Assembly: GCA_001636815.1 (NCBI GenBank)
Contig: AZHD01000016.1
Location: forward strand, 315,592-379,591
Direction of reading: 5' to 3'
Length of the DNA: 64,000 nt
Origin: Niveomyces insectorum RCEF 264
Taxonomy: Eukaryota > Ascomycota > Sordariomycetes > Hypocreales > Cordycipitaceae
The first letter of the stretch is position 1; the number at the start of each line of letters is the position of its first letter. This document shows, one piece after another, positions 11,278-23,671 of this stretch. The translations under genes and the position numbers were made by a program. The notes below the pieces were generated by a model that saw only the letters and a program-made list of their open reading frames with translations, was not told the DNA's origin and did no database searches.

Positions 11278-14200
11278 ACGATGTAGAAAGGGGGGTGGGA
11301 GGCGAAAATGGGCACAAGAAACGCAATTTTTTAAAGGAGGCAACGGTGTGCAAGGCGTTCCAGGTCTTTCTGCTCATGGCCCGGCGCACGATGCATTGAT
11401 CCCGTAAAATTGCTACAAAACGCTTGAACAGCACTACGTTTTTAGGACCTCATTGAACCTGACGATTTGCAGAGAGATGTCGAGCACCGATCGGCGCAAG
11501 GCATGCAAAATCAAAACTTTATTTCAATGCAAAATTGGGCCGTACAAAGCGAACAGGCCGCTTCCAACACAACACGGGTAGCTGCCGAGAATCATTCAGG
11601 TTGGCTTGCTTGCGCCTCATCCCGCAGAGAAGAGCCCCCCCCCCTCTCTCTCTCTCTCTGTGTGTGTGTGTAGCCAGGCTGATGCTGTTGCCTGGCGAAC
11701 TGCACCTACTAGATTTGTGGGAAGATGTGGCTCTCCATCGTTGCTTGGATGCCTACCTGCCAACTTTGTCTACAAGCGGGCAGATGCGTACTACGCCCGT
11801 GTCTTAGTATGTTTTCTCGGTGAGATTGGATACCAGATAAGGGGAAAAAGGAGGCCGAAACACAACGCGCGCGCCGCATGGTCTCCGTGGTTCCAACAAA
11901 GCATGGGATGACGATGACCACGTTGCTTGGGGCTTTGGGGCGGGTTCGCTTCTCGCGTTCGCAGACCAGGGAAGCCTTCAGGCCGTCGCCGCCACCCCCG
12001 TTCCCCGTTCAAGATCTGATGCCGGAACGATAGATGCAACAGGCCAAATGCGTCGTCGAGCTGGAACGCGAGTTCAAACGGCACCCAAAAGCTCAAATTG
12101 CTATCACTCTGGGCAAAGTGATATGTGACCACGGCAGACATGCAACACGACACGACCAAAGCGGTCGCTAGCAAGGCTGCCGGACGCCGCAACGCTTTTC
12201 CGCATGTATGCAAAATATCAACAGCGGCGAAAGCAACACAGAAAAAGAAGGGCGTCTCGTCATTCTTGGAACGCAAGGCTGTCTATATTCTGTCGAGGCG
12301 CGGAAAAACATGAACACACACGATGTTGGGCTGCGAAATCACCCTGCACTTTGCTGCTGCCGTCGCGGCCAGGTAAACAAAAGACCAAAAAAAAAAAACC
12401 AGAATGGCTGTCGATGCCCTTGTCGCAAGAACGTCGTGAAGGTTCTCTCAAGCTAAACGGCGGCCGACAGCGGAAAAGGGGAAACGGACAGCACTCGTAG
12501 GTTGTTGTCTGCGTCGCACAGTTATTGGTGTGTTGGGAAGTGGCGGGTATTCGATGCAGCCATCGACAATCTTCGCGTCGCACGTCACAGCGGCGCGAAC
12601 GAAGGAGCCACCAAACGAGCGAGCGAAAAGAGGTGATACGCCCGGGGACGTGTTATAATAGAGCCGAAAACTTGGTATATACTCACAAAAGTGGCCGAAA
12701 TAAATAACGCAGGAGTAGGTCCAAGCCAGAGGAGACCCAGGCTTCAAACAAGTTTATATAGCGGAGCAGGGGTGAGAAAGCGAGCAAACAAAAAAGGAAA
12801 AAGAAAAATAAATAAATCAGACAGGTTTACTTACTGCAGGCATGCTGCAGGCTGCAGGGTGGTTGGAACAAAATGCGATATTCCCTGGTTTGAACGTGAA
12901 GAAGGTCGGGTGATTGCACACAAAAGGAGTCGCCTTTTTTTTCTCCTTGTTTCGAAGCGGGCTTTTCGACAGGAGGCTCCGTGGTTAACCGAGAGAGAGA
13001 GAGAGAGTGAGTGAGACGCACCTGTACGAAGATGGAGCTTGCCATTGTACGGAGTAAGGGTGTGTATGTGATAGGCTGTGGTCCTTGTTCCAAGGCCTGT
13101 GGTTTTGGCTGTCGGGAAACGTTTTCGTATCCGCGAGAAATACAGCCCCCAACAGCGTCAACCTGCTGTGTCCCACCCGCTGGGTTGCCTGCCCACTCGC
13201 TGCCTGCCTGCCTACTTTCCCTGACCCGTCCATTTGTGTGGTGCTCACCCTTGTCTACACGAAGGAGACGGGGAGACAAAAAGAGACAGGAGGTGGTTCC
13301 TCGGCCGGTTGAGGTCACACCGCTAGCTTGTCAGGCGGACCTGGCTTCTTTGTTTGTGGTGGAAGGGGGGTTGGACTGGCACATCTGCTGGGCTTTTTCT
13401 CCTGTCCCTAGTTCCGCTGTTTGTGTTTCCGCGTTTTGTGGGTGCGTGCGCGGGATTCTGCCAATATTGGCACTTTTTCGTCGAAAGGAAGACGAGGGGG
13501 GGAAGAAGAAGCCAGGATTATCTTTCCAGACCCTGCCAGCTGACGATAGTGAACAGGTTTGGTTAAAGACGCTCGTTTTCGTTTTGTGCTCTCGTGTACA
13601 AAGAATACGTTCCGTATACGATTCTTCCAAACCGTGCTCATACCAAATGGCACAGCAACGATATCAACTCTACCGTGTTTTCCATGTGTTTTCCTGATGC
13701 TTGGGCCGAAGGTACGCTCTTTGATTCGTCCGTCTGTTTCACGCGTCTGACCGGTTCGGCTGGCACTATTTTGGGCAATAAAGCAGGGAAGAGTGGGACT
13801 GTCTGTAGGAGAGACGAGGTTTTGTGACGGCAGGGAGGAAAAAAGAGGGAAAGGGGAACGCGTAGCTTAAAGTGGTTGCATAAGTCGCCGTCGTATACTT
13901 TTGTCTTTAGCTCTTGGCTCCGCCTGCTCCGCACTCGCGAAACGGAGACGATCGCACGCTCGTTCGTGATTTGGCGGAAAAGCTGAAGGTATGATGCGAA
14001 AATGCCCGGTTTTGATCGCGAAAATGGCCGAAACGACGAAAACGGGGGAAAGAAAGAAAACGAAAGAATTGACTCCGACACTGGAGCCTGCTGTTGGTGA
14101 TCCTCGTCCTTTCTTTTCTTTTTTTTTTTTGTATCGGTTTTTTGTTCTATTGCTTTCGGACGGCAGCGTCGTAGAGTTAGGCAGTTTGGATGATGTCTGG

Positions 14201-16248
14201 GAGATGTTGCGTTGGTTGGGTCGTTGGTGGAGTTGGGAGATTGAAGGGGAAGAAAGAAAAACATTACGGAGTTGGACGGGAAAACGGGAAGAACGTTAAA
14301 ACGACGGATCGTAGAGTGATGCACCAAAACGGAAAGAACGGCATGGCTGAGGACAGAAGGTGCAAAGCCCGCAGGAAGGAAAACAACAAGGAAAGAGCCA
14401 CCATGTGACTGGACGTAGTTTGACGAAAAAGGAAAGAGAAAAGGGTGGGCTTTTGCCTTTACGATCCGTTGACAAGGTTACTCCGTCGGCTGAGTCTTCC
14501 ATCGCGTTCACCGGGGCGGCTTTGTTTGGAAAGACGATTTGGTCGACGCCAACAAACAGAAATGTGCATTTTGCTTTGTGCCTATTTTGCCCCAAAGGGG
14601 AGGAGGTTGGTTCGGCTGCAAGAAAACGAGTGACAAGGGTGCTCAGCCAAGATTACGACGCAATATTGCGATGAGGGAAAAAGACAGAAGAGAGAAAAGG
14701 GAAAGCAAAAAGGGAAAGCAAAAAATAAATAAAAAATAAAAACAAAAATCATAATAAAATCACCGGCATATCGATGTCGACGCCGTGAGACCGCACCGTT
14801 TGGTGGCTGTTGATTCTGCTTTTGTACTTTCTTTTTTATCCTACCGTCGACAACACTATCTATATCTTTAGCTTTTTTCCTCCGTGGCCAACACGAAAAC
14901 GGCAAACACGGTGCCATTCGCGATCTACGCGTAGCATTACTACGTTTGCAAAGAAGACGTGCTGGCTGGTGCAGCGACCGGCGTCTCTGTGTTTGATTTG
15001 CTCGCAGAACGGTATCTTGTTATGGATTGGTGTTTGTTCTTTTGTTCGCTTTTGGGCAGCGAGACGGATCGTTGCATGTTGGAACGAATGATGCTCCCGT
15101 ACTTTGTCTCCTGCAGGAAGACAGAAACGCCCCGGATTGCCCTCCTTCCGGTGACGTCTGGGGCTACCTGAAGCAACCAGGACCCCCCTATACCGTTGTG
15201 TGCTGTTCGTTCCTCTCTGCCTCTGGTGGGTGTGATATCGTGTCCTACTTTTCGATACCGGAGGATGCCTCCGTCCTAGCCGAAGAAGGGGGTCTGTACC
15301 CCTGGCTTTTTGTTCTTTTTGTTTTTTGGGGGGGTTTTTTTGATCAGGGTTCGTCTGCTCTTGATTGATAGGCTGCCGTGCGGCAACGTAAAAGAAAGGT
15401 ATATGTAATATTCTGGGGTCTCAAGTCGGAAGAACAAAAGGATGGGGGCTGCATGCAAAGCTGACGAGAATGAAGAAAAGAGAGATCGAAAAAATAATAA
15501 TAAAACAGCGACGCTATTTGTACGAACGGAATCACTGTGAAAAGCCATACAAGAAGATACCATACATGTGAGGATTTGTCCCGTATTTACACACACGACA
15601 CACGCTCTCATTGGGTGTGCCTGCCCATCAAGCAGACGAATGATGATGGGCCATTTTGCGAAAGCAAAAGACAACGACTCAAGGGGTGGTATTGTTGTGA
15701 CCGCTCCTTTTCGAGTCTTCTTTTGCAGCCTGCAAATCGACGGCATCCTGTCGTACCGCAACATTTCGGTTGAAAAAACCAGAATCGGCCGCTTTTTCTC
15801 GGTGTGTGCGACGCGCTTCCCGAGTCTAGATGAAATACGAAAAGGGAAAATAAAAGCAGGAATCCAACCGTCGAAAGTAACCAATGCGGCGAATGGCAAA
15901 ATGGGATGCCGGAGTTACGACGACATTGATTCGTCTGCCACAACGAACATCATGTATGCTGAGCGAGCAGGGGGAGGCAGAACAAGGTTTGATCACGCCT
16001 CCTTGCATTGCAGTGTGTAGTGCGCTGCATCCGCCGTAAACGCCCCAGGGAAAGGGCCAAGGATGGACACAAGAATCCAACGTCCTCTTGACTTGGCTTT
16101 GTCCAGCCAAGCCCTATATTCGGGTCTTGGCCAAGCCGCCCAGCTATCCCATGGTAGAATAAAAATGATCAAGTTGAGCATAAATCTAGACAAATACGCC
16201 GCATGCCCGAGATCAGCTCGCTTTCTTGACCTAGCCGGCGGACCCAGT

Positions 16249-16275
16249 CCAGCCCAGCCCAGCCCAGCCCAGCCC
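16249..16275. repeat. AGCCC pentamer tandem repeat
   Basis: Five perfect AGCCC units, preceded by CC, form a short tandem repeat in non-coding sequence. Confidence 0.9.
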
Positions 16276-17362
16276 GTCGCCACAGGACGTACACTACAAA
16301 GGAAACCTCGGCGCGGCTATTTACGAGTCATACGGCCCCGTCACATACGGTACTCTGTACGGGCGTATTGCCACTTACGTAGAACGTTGTACGACCACCG
16401 GGAATGTGCTCTGTCCAGCCGGGCATCTGTTGGCCAGAACACGAACGTTCCGAGTACATGAGTGCAGGAGGCAAGCATGCCCGCATCCAAACCATCGACA
16501 ATTGGAGAGGACCATTTTGCCAGAAAGGGTAACATGCAGCGGGGAGAACGATGCTTAAGATTTCGTAGCTGATATGGTTGTAGGCCGTGTCGCCGTGTCG
16601 AGGTTGCGGAGGCCGATCCAAGTAAATCTGATTGCTGGTTGCCGGTCGGCAAAGCGAGGCGGTGATGGACGTGATACAACAGAGGCATGCACACGAGACA
16701 CCGTCGTTCCTGCTTGTTGTTTCCGTGTTCGTTGTCCGTTGCGCCTTCCTCTTCTTGACGGCCGCAAGTTGGAACCAAGCGAAAAAAACGTGTGTAGTGT
16801 GTAGCGCGGAACATCGGTTGGCCGTTGTGTGTGAGGACGACGAGAGAAAAGAAAGAACAGAATGAGACACCCGTGTAAAATGGTTTGTTGGCCGCCAAAA
16901 GAAGAGGCCGTTCCACAAATGGAAAGAAGAGCCGGAGCCCCGTTTCGCAGCGGGTGAGAAGACGACAACGAAAGGAATGGAAGGAACCATGGAGAGCCTC
17001 ACGAGTCGAGAAGGCACGAACGTGGTGTGCGAAGGGACAGCCAACGCAGCGGCTGCATCGACAAAAAGGGAAAGAGAGGCATAAGAAGAAGAAGAAAAGC
17101 AGGGACGGAATAGCACACAAACAGTCAAAGGAATGCAAAATTTTCTCGTCCTTGCACAAAATGTGAACGCGTAGGATGGCCCTCCCCACGACAACGAGCC
17201 CGTGGGTGACATGACAGATGCATTGCGCCCAGCAGCTCTTTTTCAAGGGAGCGAGACGAATGAGATCAAAGGCCAAAAGGTTGTTCCTACAAATACGAAT
17301 CGGTGGTTGGACGGTGTTGCATGAGGTTGTTACGAAGTACTTGTTATTTGTTGTACTCCCCC

Positions 17363-17364
<2 letters not shown>

Positions 17365-17409
<45 letters not shown>
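17365..17409. repeat. T45 homopolymer
   Basis: An uninterrupted run of 45 T in the large non-coding region is the longest homopolymer in the window. Its exact length should not be trusted. Confidence 0.9.
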
Positions 17410-19867
17410 CTTTTTTCTTCTCGCTGGCTATGTGTCTGCTTACTGACGAACGAGACCTTTCACTTTCGACTTGTTGTGTGGCGCGCAAATCGGGTTGACC
17501 GGCGTTTTGTTGGCCTGGCCCCCCGTCGTCATTCCGCCCGATCTAGCCTCACCAAGTGACCAAGTGACGGAGAGCAAGGAGGAGAGGACCAGGCAGCAGC
17601 GGCGTAAGAAGACGAAAGACAAAGCAAGGGAATAACGGACAAGGAAACGCAAGGATCCATCAGACTTGGGAGAAAGCAAAGAAAGGGCAAAGAGAAAAAG
17701 AGCCCTTCGCCGCCGGCAGCAACGCAACAACGCCGGTCGGAAAGACGATCCTGGTCTGGTCCTCCAGTCAGCCAGCCAGCCAGCCATCCATACGGACTAC
17801 CCAGCCATACGAAGTAATTACGAAGTACGAAGTACGGCCAAAGCCAAAAGAAACAACTGACCAGTCAGCCCCGTCTGCTAGTCAGCCAGCAAAAAGCCCC
17901 AACAGCAACGGAGCACGGAGTCCCAAGAAAGATAAACGTGGAAGGCAAAAAGGCGGAAACGCGGAAAACAGCTAAGGAAGGAGACAGGGAAAAAGCAGCC
18001 TGCGGGGCAAAATACGTCTTTGTCCTTGCCGGCTTCTGTCGATTGCCTGCCAGTTTGCCCGCATCCTTTTCAGTGCTCTCTAGAGTATTGCCTTGGACCA
18101 CGAAGACGGGCTCAACCACGACGACGACCACTGGCGGCCCTGCGGGACGTGTTCGTTTGTTCCCCGATAATAACGCGGTGGGAGAAAGATTACGGCGGTG
18201 GGAAAAGGCTTCAACAAGGACCAAGCAACGCAAAAGGGTCACCACACAAGACAATAGAATACAATAATACAATACGACGCAATACAGCACCGACAAGACA
18301 ATCATATGCGATTATCGCTGATAACACGCCAATCTATTGAAACGGGGAGGACGACGGCCTGAGACTCCTTTGTCTCCGCCTTTTTGCCTTTCTCTGGGTC
18401 ATTCTCCCTTGTCGGTTCGAGCGTGCGTTCGTTCAGCGTTTTGGAGCATGTGCGTATCTTTCTCTCTCTCTCTCTCTCTCTCTTTATGCCCGTGGCACTG
18501 CCTGCTCGTTTGGGCAAGCTCGTTCTCTCCCTTCCGCTTCCCTGCCCTTCGTCCTCCCAACGCCCCATGCTCCCTCCCTTCTGCCCTGCTCAAACACTTG
18601 GTACTAACCAACGCCTGTCGTGGCCCAGTCCTGCATCAACCGCCTTCCTTCAACCGCGCCAGCCAACGCAAAATACAATACATAAGCAATACGCAATACA
18701 TCACGAGCCCGCCTGGCCCCCTCTCTCTTCCTCCCCCCCCGGGACAACCCAACCTCGTACCCAAACACGCATACACACGCTTTCACACGCTCTCACACGT
18801 TCTCACACGCAGATACAACACGCACAGCACACGCAGAGCACACGCACATCTCACGCACAGCTCGACGCATTGCACCACGCATACAGAACACAACGCAACT
18901 CTATTCCCCCCCCTCTCCTCTCTCTCTCTTTATTCCTCCCCACGTCGTCCAACCGCCAACCACCCACCCCGAAACTCCTCTTCCTGGTTTAAATGGCCAG
19001 GAGGGGGCCCTGCTCGTCGCCTCGCAGCATCAGCATCAGCAGCAGCAGCAGCAGCAATTAAAAGCGAAAAAACGTCCCGCCACGCCGCTCTCGACCCTTC
19101 CTTCACCTCGCTTCATGTGCTTTCGCTTTGCCCCGTTTTGCTCCGTTTTTCGCTCCATTCACCACTTCCCACCCCCGTCTGCTGCGTTTTCGCTGCGTCT
19201 GGCTGCGCTCGTTACGTTTCGCTCCACGTACGCCCGTCGTCCACCATTGAATGACGACTACGAAGGACTCAAATACGCACAAAACCCACTTCTGCCTCAC
19301 TCGGCCCTTCACTCCCGCCGCCACTCCTTCGTCGCTCCTCTTTTTGCTGATAAAACACGCACGCTGCCCTCAGATTGCCTGACGGTTACGCTTCTCTTCT
19401 TTTTTTCTCATTTTCTCATTTTCTCTCTTTCTCTCTTTCTCACCTCTTTCCCTTTTTTACTTTCCTTCGCTTTATCTCTTCTTTTTCTCTTTCGTTCTCG
19501 CCGAGCTGGGTTTTCTGTGATCTTCAACCAGCTGCAGCCTGCGCTCTTCTCTCTCTATCACATACCCGAACCGTGCCATTTTTTCTCTCTCGACGCGACA
19601 GTTTGCTACAGTCTGCTCTGTCTCTCTCTCTCTCGGCCACCTCCTCGCGGGCAAATGGGACTGTTCGGGACGTGAGGCCACCCCTCCCCTCTCCCCACCT
19701 TATCTCAGCGCCGCAGCCGCCCGCACGCAAAACACTTGCATCAACGCATGACCGATTCGTTGGCGTGTTGACCTCGCAGCAGCTCTTTAGACGGATCCTC
19801 TTGGTGTTGCTTTTCTTGACAGCCATCACCAGCCACAAGGCCGGCAAAGCCGGCAAAGAAGCCCGGC

Positions 19868-21493
19868 ATGGACGAAATGGATTATGTCATGCATGATCCC
19901 CCTGAATCTTTGACGCAACGACCGCCCGCTCAGCCGCCGTACGCTGCGTCACGATGCCCCTACATGGCAAACACCCTGCCATATCCGAACCCGGCACCCT
20001 TGGGCGGCCAAATGTACGATCCTGTCCATTCCGCGCCCTACCACTCGTGGATGGATTTTTCTGCACCAAACCGGCACCCTTTTCAGCCGAGCCAACCGAA
20101 CCTGTGGGCGACACGGCGGCAGACGGCACAACCACATTTTCAACAGCTTCAGCAGCAACAGCAACAGCAGCAGCAACAGCAGCAGCAACAGCAGCAGCAG
20201 CAACAGTCACAGAATCAGCAACAGTCACAGAATCAGCAACAGAATCAGCTGCCACGGTCTGCTACAGTGCAGCAGCAGTCAGGCCAGCAATCCCGGCTAC
20301 AGGGCGGAGCGGTGTCTTTCACGCCGCAGCTCGCTCCCGCGCAAGGATCACAACAGTCTCGGCATAACATGGCAAATTGCGAAGTTGGTAGGGCTGGGCC
20401 AGCGACGAACTCCACCGGCTCTGTCAGCGCCGGGGCGACAGCGGCTGGCGATGCGAACCCGGAAGCGGCCCTGGGGCGTTTCGCTTCGCGTGATCGAGGG
20501 CCCAACAACGAGTCCTCGAGCGACAGGCCGTGGCCGTCTCCGTTCTTCTCCCAGACGCAGCAACCGCAGCAACAGTTGCCGCCGCCGCCTCTTCGAGACG
20601 AACCCGATTCGACGGGTACCGTGTTTTCGTTTGGCGTGAGAAGGAATGACAACCAGCAGCAGCAAGAGCAACGGGCAACTCAGGAGGAGAGCGACCAGCA
20701 ACGAAGGCAGCGGGTGCAGCGGCAACAAGAAGATGCCATGGCCCCACCAGCCAGCAACACATCCATGCCGCGAATGCCCTCCATTTTGAACATGCCCCAG
20801 CAACCAGCAACGGCTACCGCGTTTTCAGCGGGCGCGCAGGCGGCTCACGTGCAGCCGGATCACGATGCGGCTTCCTCGCCACAAAATCCGCACGGTGGGC
20901 CATTGCAAACAAACCGACCGTTGGCGCGGCTTCGGGGAACAACGAGGTCTAGGTCTTCGCTTTTGTCTGTGAACAGCAGCAGCGCCAGTTCCAGTTTGTC
21001 AGAGCTTTCTCCGGTCCCATCCCCCGTGCCCCACGAATCGCATGAGGTGGAAAGCGCACCCGGTCGATCCCACGCCCACACCCACGCCCACGCCCACGTC
21101 AACGTCAACGTCCGCGCCCATGCCCGCGCCCACGCCCAAGCCCACGCCCAGGCCCGTCAAGGAGCGTCTAGTGACCAGCCACGCGGCCTTGCTGCCTCGC
21201 GACACCGTCGGTCTGGAAGTGACACACATTCCTCTGACCAGGGGAGCGACGACGATTTTGACGCGTTGAGCGATGAGCAACAAGCTCTTCGAATCATTGA
21301 GCACATTGGTGACTCGCTCAGTTCCACTACCGCGTCAAGCACTTTTTCGGCCGAGGATCGGATTCGGGCCCAACAGCTTCTCCGCGGCGCTATGACGAAT
21401 CGCAGGGTGGCCTCAAAGAACGCAATTGCATCGCTGCAAAGCGTCGACATTGAGAGCCTTGCGCCTAGCGAAAAGAGTACGTCACAGCCCCCT

Positions 21494-21524
<31 letters not shown>

Positions 21525-22905
21525 CCTTTAGCGTGGATGGAAATTGATTTCTAATTCTTTTTTTTTTGGTAATAGTGTGCATCATCTGTTACAACGACTT
21601 TGGTACGCCTACTCCCGAAGGCATCAACGAAGCCCCCTTGCGGCTACCAAAGTGCAAACACGTCTTTGGTGACCATTGCATCAAAAAGTGGTTTGAGGAG
21701 TCCGACAGTTGTCCATATTGCCGCGACAAAGTGCCTTCCGAGCCGCAGTTCCGCGCGACGACCCACGCGGTGCGCCAAATTTTGCGAAACCACCAGATCA
21801 CCGCCAATCGACGTGCCGCGTCCACGGCCGCCAATGCGCAAAGGTACGTAAAATGCGCTGCTCGAACTGACTTGTATCACAACGTTTCCCGGTGAAATGA
21901 CATCCCGTGTATCAACATATGGATTTCTGCTAACATGCATTTACCGATAGTGGTGTTTCCTCGGAGTCATATGCTCGGGGGCTCGATATGAGTAACCCGC
22001 ACGGGTCGATGCATCAGCCAACGCCACCCAGCTTGAACGCGAACGGTCACGGCCGCGCTTGGGCGGTTGGTGAGCGACGAGCACTCCCGGATGAGCTGAA
22101 CGATGGCCGCCGCCGGACGCGGGCCCGCCATGCTAGCTTCCGCGCTTCGGAGGCATTGGCTGGCTTGTCCATTGGGATGCCAATGAACATGCGACCGACC
22201 TCGCTGCCTGGGACCGGATTCGGCCTGCCAACTTTTCACACCCCTCAGTTTTTAGATCTGTCAATGCACATTGAACGGCAGCAGCAGCAACCGCCACCCC
22301 AGCTTCCGCCGTACTTTCACGATATGGCGCCCCGCGACCGCGCTGCCCCTCCGTTCGGTTGGAACGCTTCGACGTACCAGTCGATGGGGTCTGTGGATGC
22401 CCCGAACAACTCGTTTCAAAGGCGGCAGGCTTCAAGTGGCTCGTATGACCCCCATGGCCCAATGCACCCGTTTGGGCCAACCGATGGGCCGGGTCAGACG
22501 CCCGGGCAGCCATTGCGCACGCCAATGGGTTTCCCGCCTTATCCAAGCGGTCCTTATGCCCATGGTGGTAACAACGATGTCACGGGCAATTACTTTCATT
22601 CGGAAACGGAGCCTATGGTCTTGCCGGCGCCGGCGCCGATGCCGTCGGCCGCGGGCCACGCGGAGGGACGGTCTTTGTTTTCGACCCCGTTCAGCCAGCA
22701 GATGCCTCCTCTGATTCCCCCGACAATGGTGCCGCCATCCGAAACCGGGCAAGGTTATGCGCATGCGCACCCTTCGAATCCCTTTCAACAGAATTCGCAG
22801 CTGCCGCCCATCTCAGGGATGGACACGCAGAACCGGCCTTTCGATCCTTCCGGCAACATGAACATGAGCATGTTGACGCACCCCAACAACAACCCTTGGC
22901 AGTAA
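19868..22905 (+). CDS. RING-type zinc-finger protein, probable E3 ubiquitin ligase
   Basis: A protein of 943 aa from three exons: 19868-21476, 21576-21843 and 21951-22905. Both introns (99 and 107 bp) have GTACGT donors and keep the frame. The first joins A to TG, giving the Met just before the RING. The RING-like motif runs from C538 and C541 through C563-K-H565 and C571 to C582-P-Y-C585, which suggests ubiquitin transfer. In the usual RING spacing the fifth metal ligand falls on G568 (CKHVFGDHC), so the fold is atypical. Before the RING are a long Gln/Asn/Ser-rich stretch (residues about 92-130), acidic and Ser-rich segments, and a His-Ala repeat. After it comes a 360-residue Pro/Gly/Asn/Gln-rich tail. 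I do not recognise a specific orthologue; the rest is intrinsically disordered in composition, with no membrane segment. Confidence 0.85.
20141..20258 (+). repeat. Gln-rich CAG/CAA repeat in RING gene
   Basis: Mixed CAG and CAA codons encode a long Gln run followed by repeated SQNQQ units. It lies inside the first exon of the RING gene. Confidence 0.85.
21070..21158 (+). repeat. His-Ala / His-Val hexanucleotide repeat in RING gene
   Basis: Degenerate GCCCAC-type hexamers encode alternating HTHAHAHVNVNVRAHARAHA-like residues. The period is six bases, so length changes keep the frame. Confidence 0.8.
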
Positions 22906-23671
22906 GGACAATGTCAAGTGCGTTTGTCCCTCACAGTGCTTGCCCTGAGTCAAAATGAACGCCATTGCCATCAAGAATAGGCAAACCGCGACCTTGTTTG
23001 GCTGGCGATGGACATGACTTCGTGCCGTTATGCTTTTTTTTATTTTTGTTCTTTATTTTTTTCTTCTGCTTTCCATTACTCTGCTCATACCCCATGCATA
23101 GAGTTAGTTTATCCGACATGTATTTACGGTTTTGTTTCCCAAGGGGGTTTCATGGTTCTCGCTTCATTATTTCCTCCTGCATAGCACCATACATAACTTA
23201 TGAGCATTTTTTACGTTTCGCCTTCTTTGTTTTCTTCAATTCCCTACCCAGACATTGCGTTGCTCTTAAATGCCTTTTCTTCTTGACCTTTTACGTCGCA
23301 TCTCTCGCGTTTTCCGTTTACCATTTACATCCAATCCGGCGCCTAAGGGATATACACACAAACACACCCATGTTAGTTGGTCGTGTCGGGTCATGTGCTT
23401 AATACAATGAATGCACCGCGACAACAAAAACAAACATTTTACGATTGTCGGCGATGCTATTGTCCTGCGTATGCGAGGTATTGTGCGCATGACCAAGTTT
23501 GCCTGCAGCTTTAGCTTAGCTACAATACAGAATATTATTTTACAACTTCCCGTGATCTTTTCGCTCGCGTGACTCTATTGACGTCCAATGGGTTTCACAA
23601 CCATTATCTCTTTTAAGTGCGCTAGAATCTTTATATATGTACAAAGCGTCCCCTCCTTCCTTCCCGGCTGT
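22906..23671. other. Convergent 3' region, RING gene and phosphotransferase
   Basis: About 770 bp of T-rich sequence between two convergent genes. It probably holds both 3' untranslated regions; I see no other feature. Confidence 0.5.

Larger units (their letters stand above)
11278..19867. other. 8.6-kb region without a convincing gene
   Basis: I read both strands and found only overlapping short or compositionally odd frames (for example 13011-13697, 16328-17276 on the - strand and 18337-19254). None has a recognisable domain or the G/C-biased codon use of the real genes here. Visible structure includes a TC/TG microsatellite near 11644-11671, an (AGCCC)5 run at 16251-16275, repeated ACGAAGT units near 17808-17836 and a T45 run at 17365-17409. 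From about 18330 to 19867 there is strongly pyrimidine-rich sequence like that upstream of con7, probably the promoter and leader of the RING gene. A non-coding transcript or an unrecognised gene with many introns cannot be excluded. Confidence 0.5.

Noticed and set aside
13011..13697. 228-codon + strand open frame in the large intergenic region
   Set aside because: Mixed codon use unlike neighbours, Cys/Ser/Pro-rich, with no motif; the opposite strand is also partly open.
16328..17276. Two overlapping - strand open frames of about 300 codons
   Set aside because: Both frames are open over the same DNA, neither has the codon bias of real genes here, and no domain is visible.
18337..19254. 305-codon + strand open frame
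   Set aside because: It is the translation of C/T-rich leader-like sequence (Ser/Pro/Leu/His), and another frame is open too. More likely promoter or leader of the RING gene.
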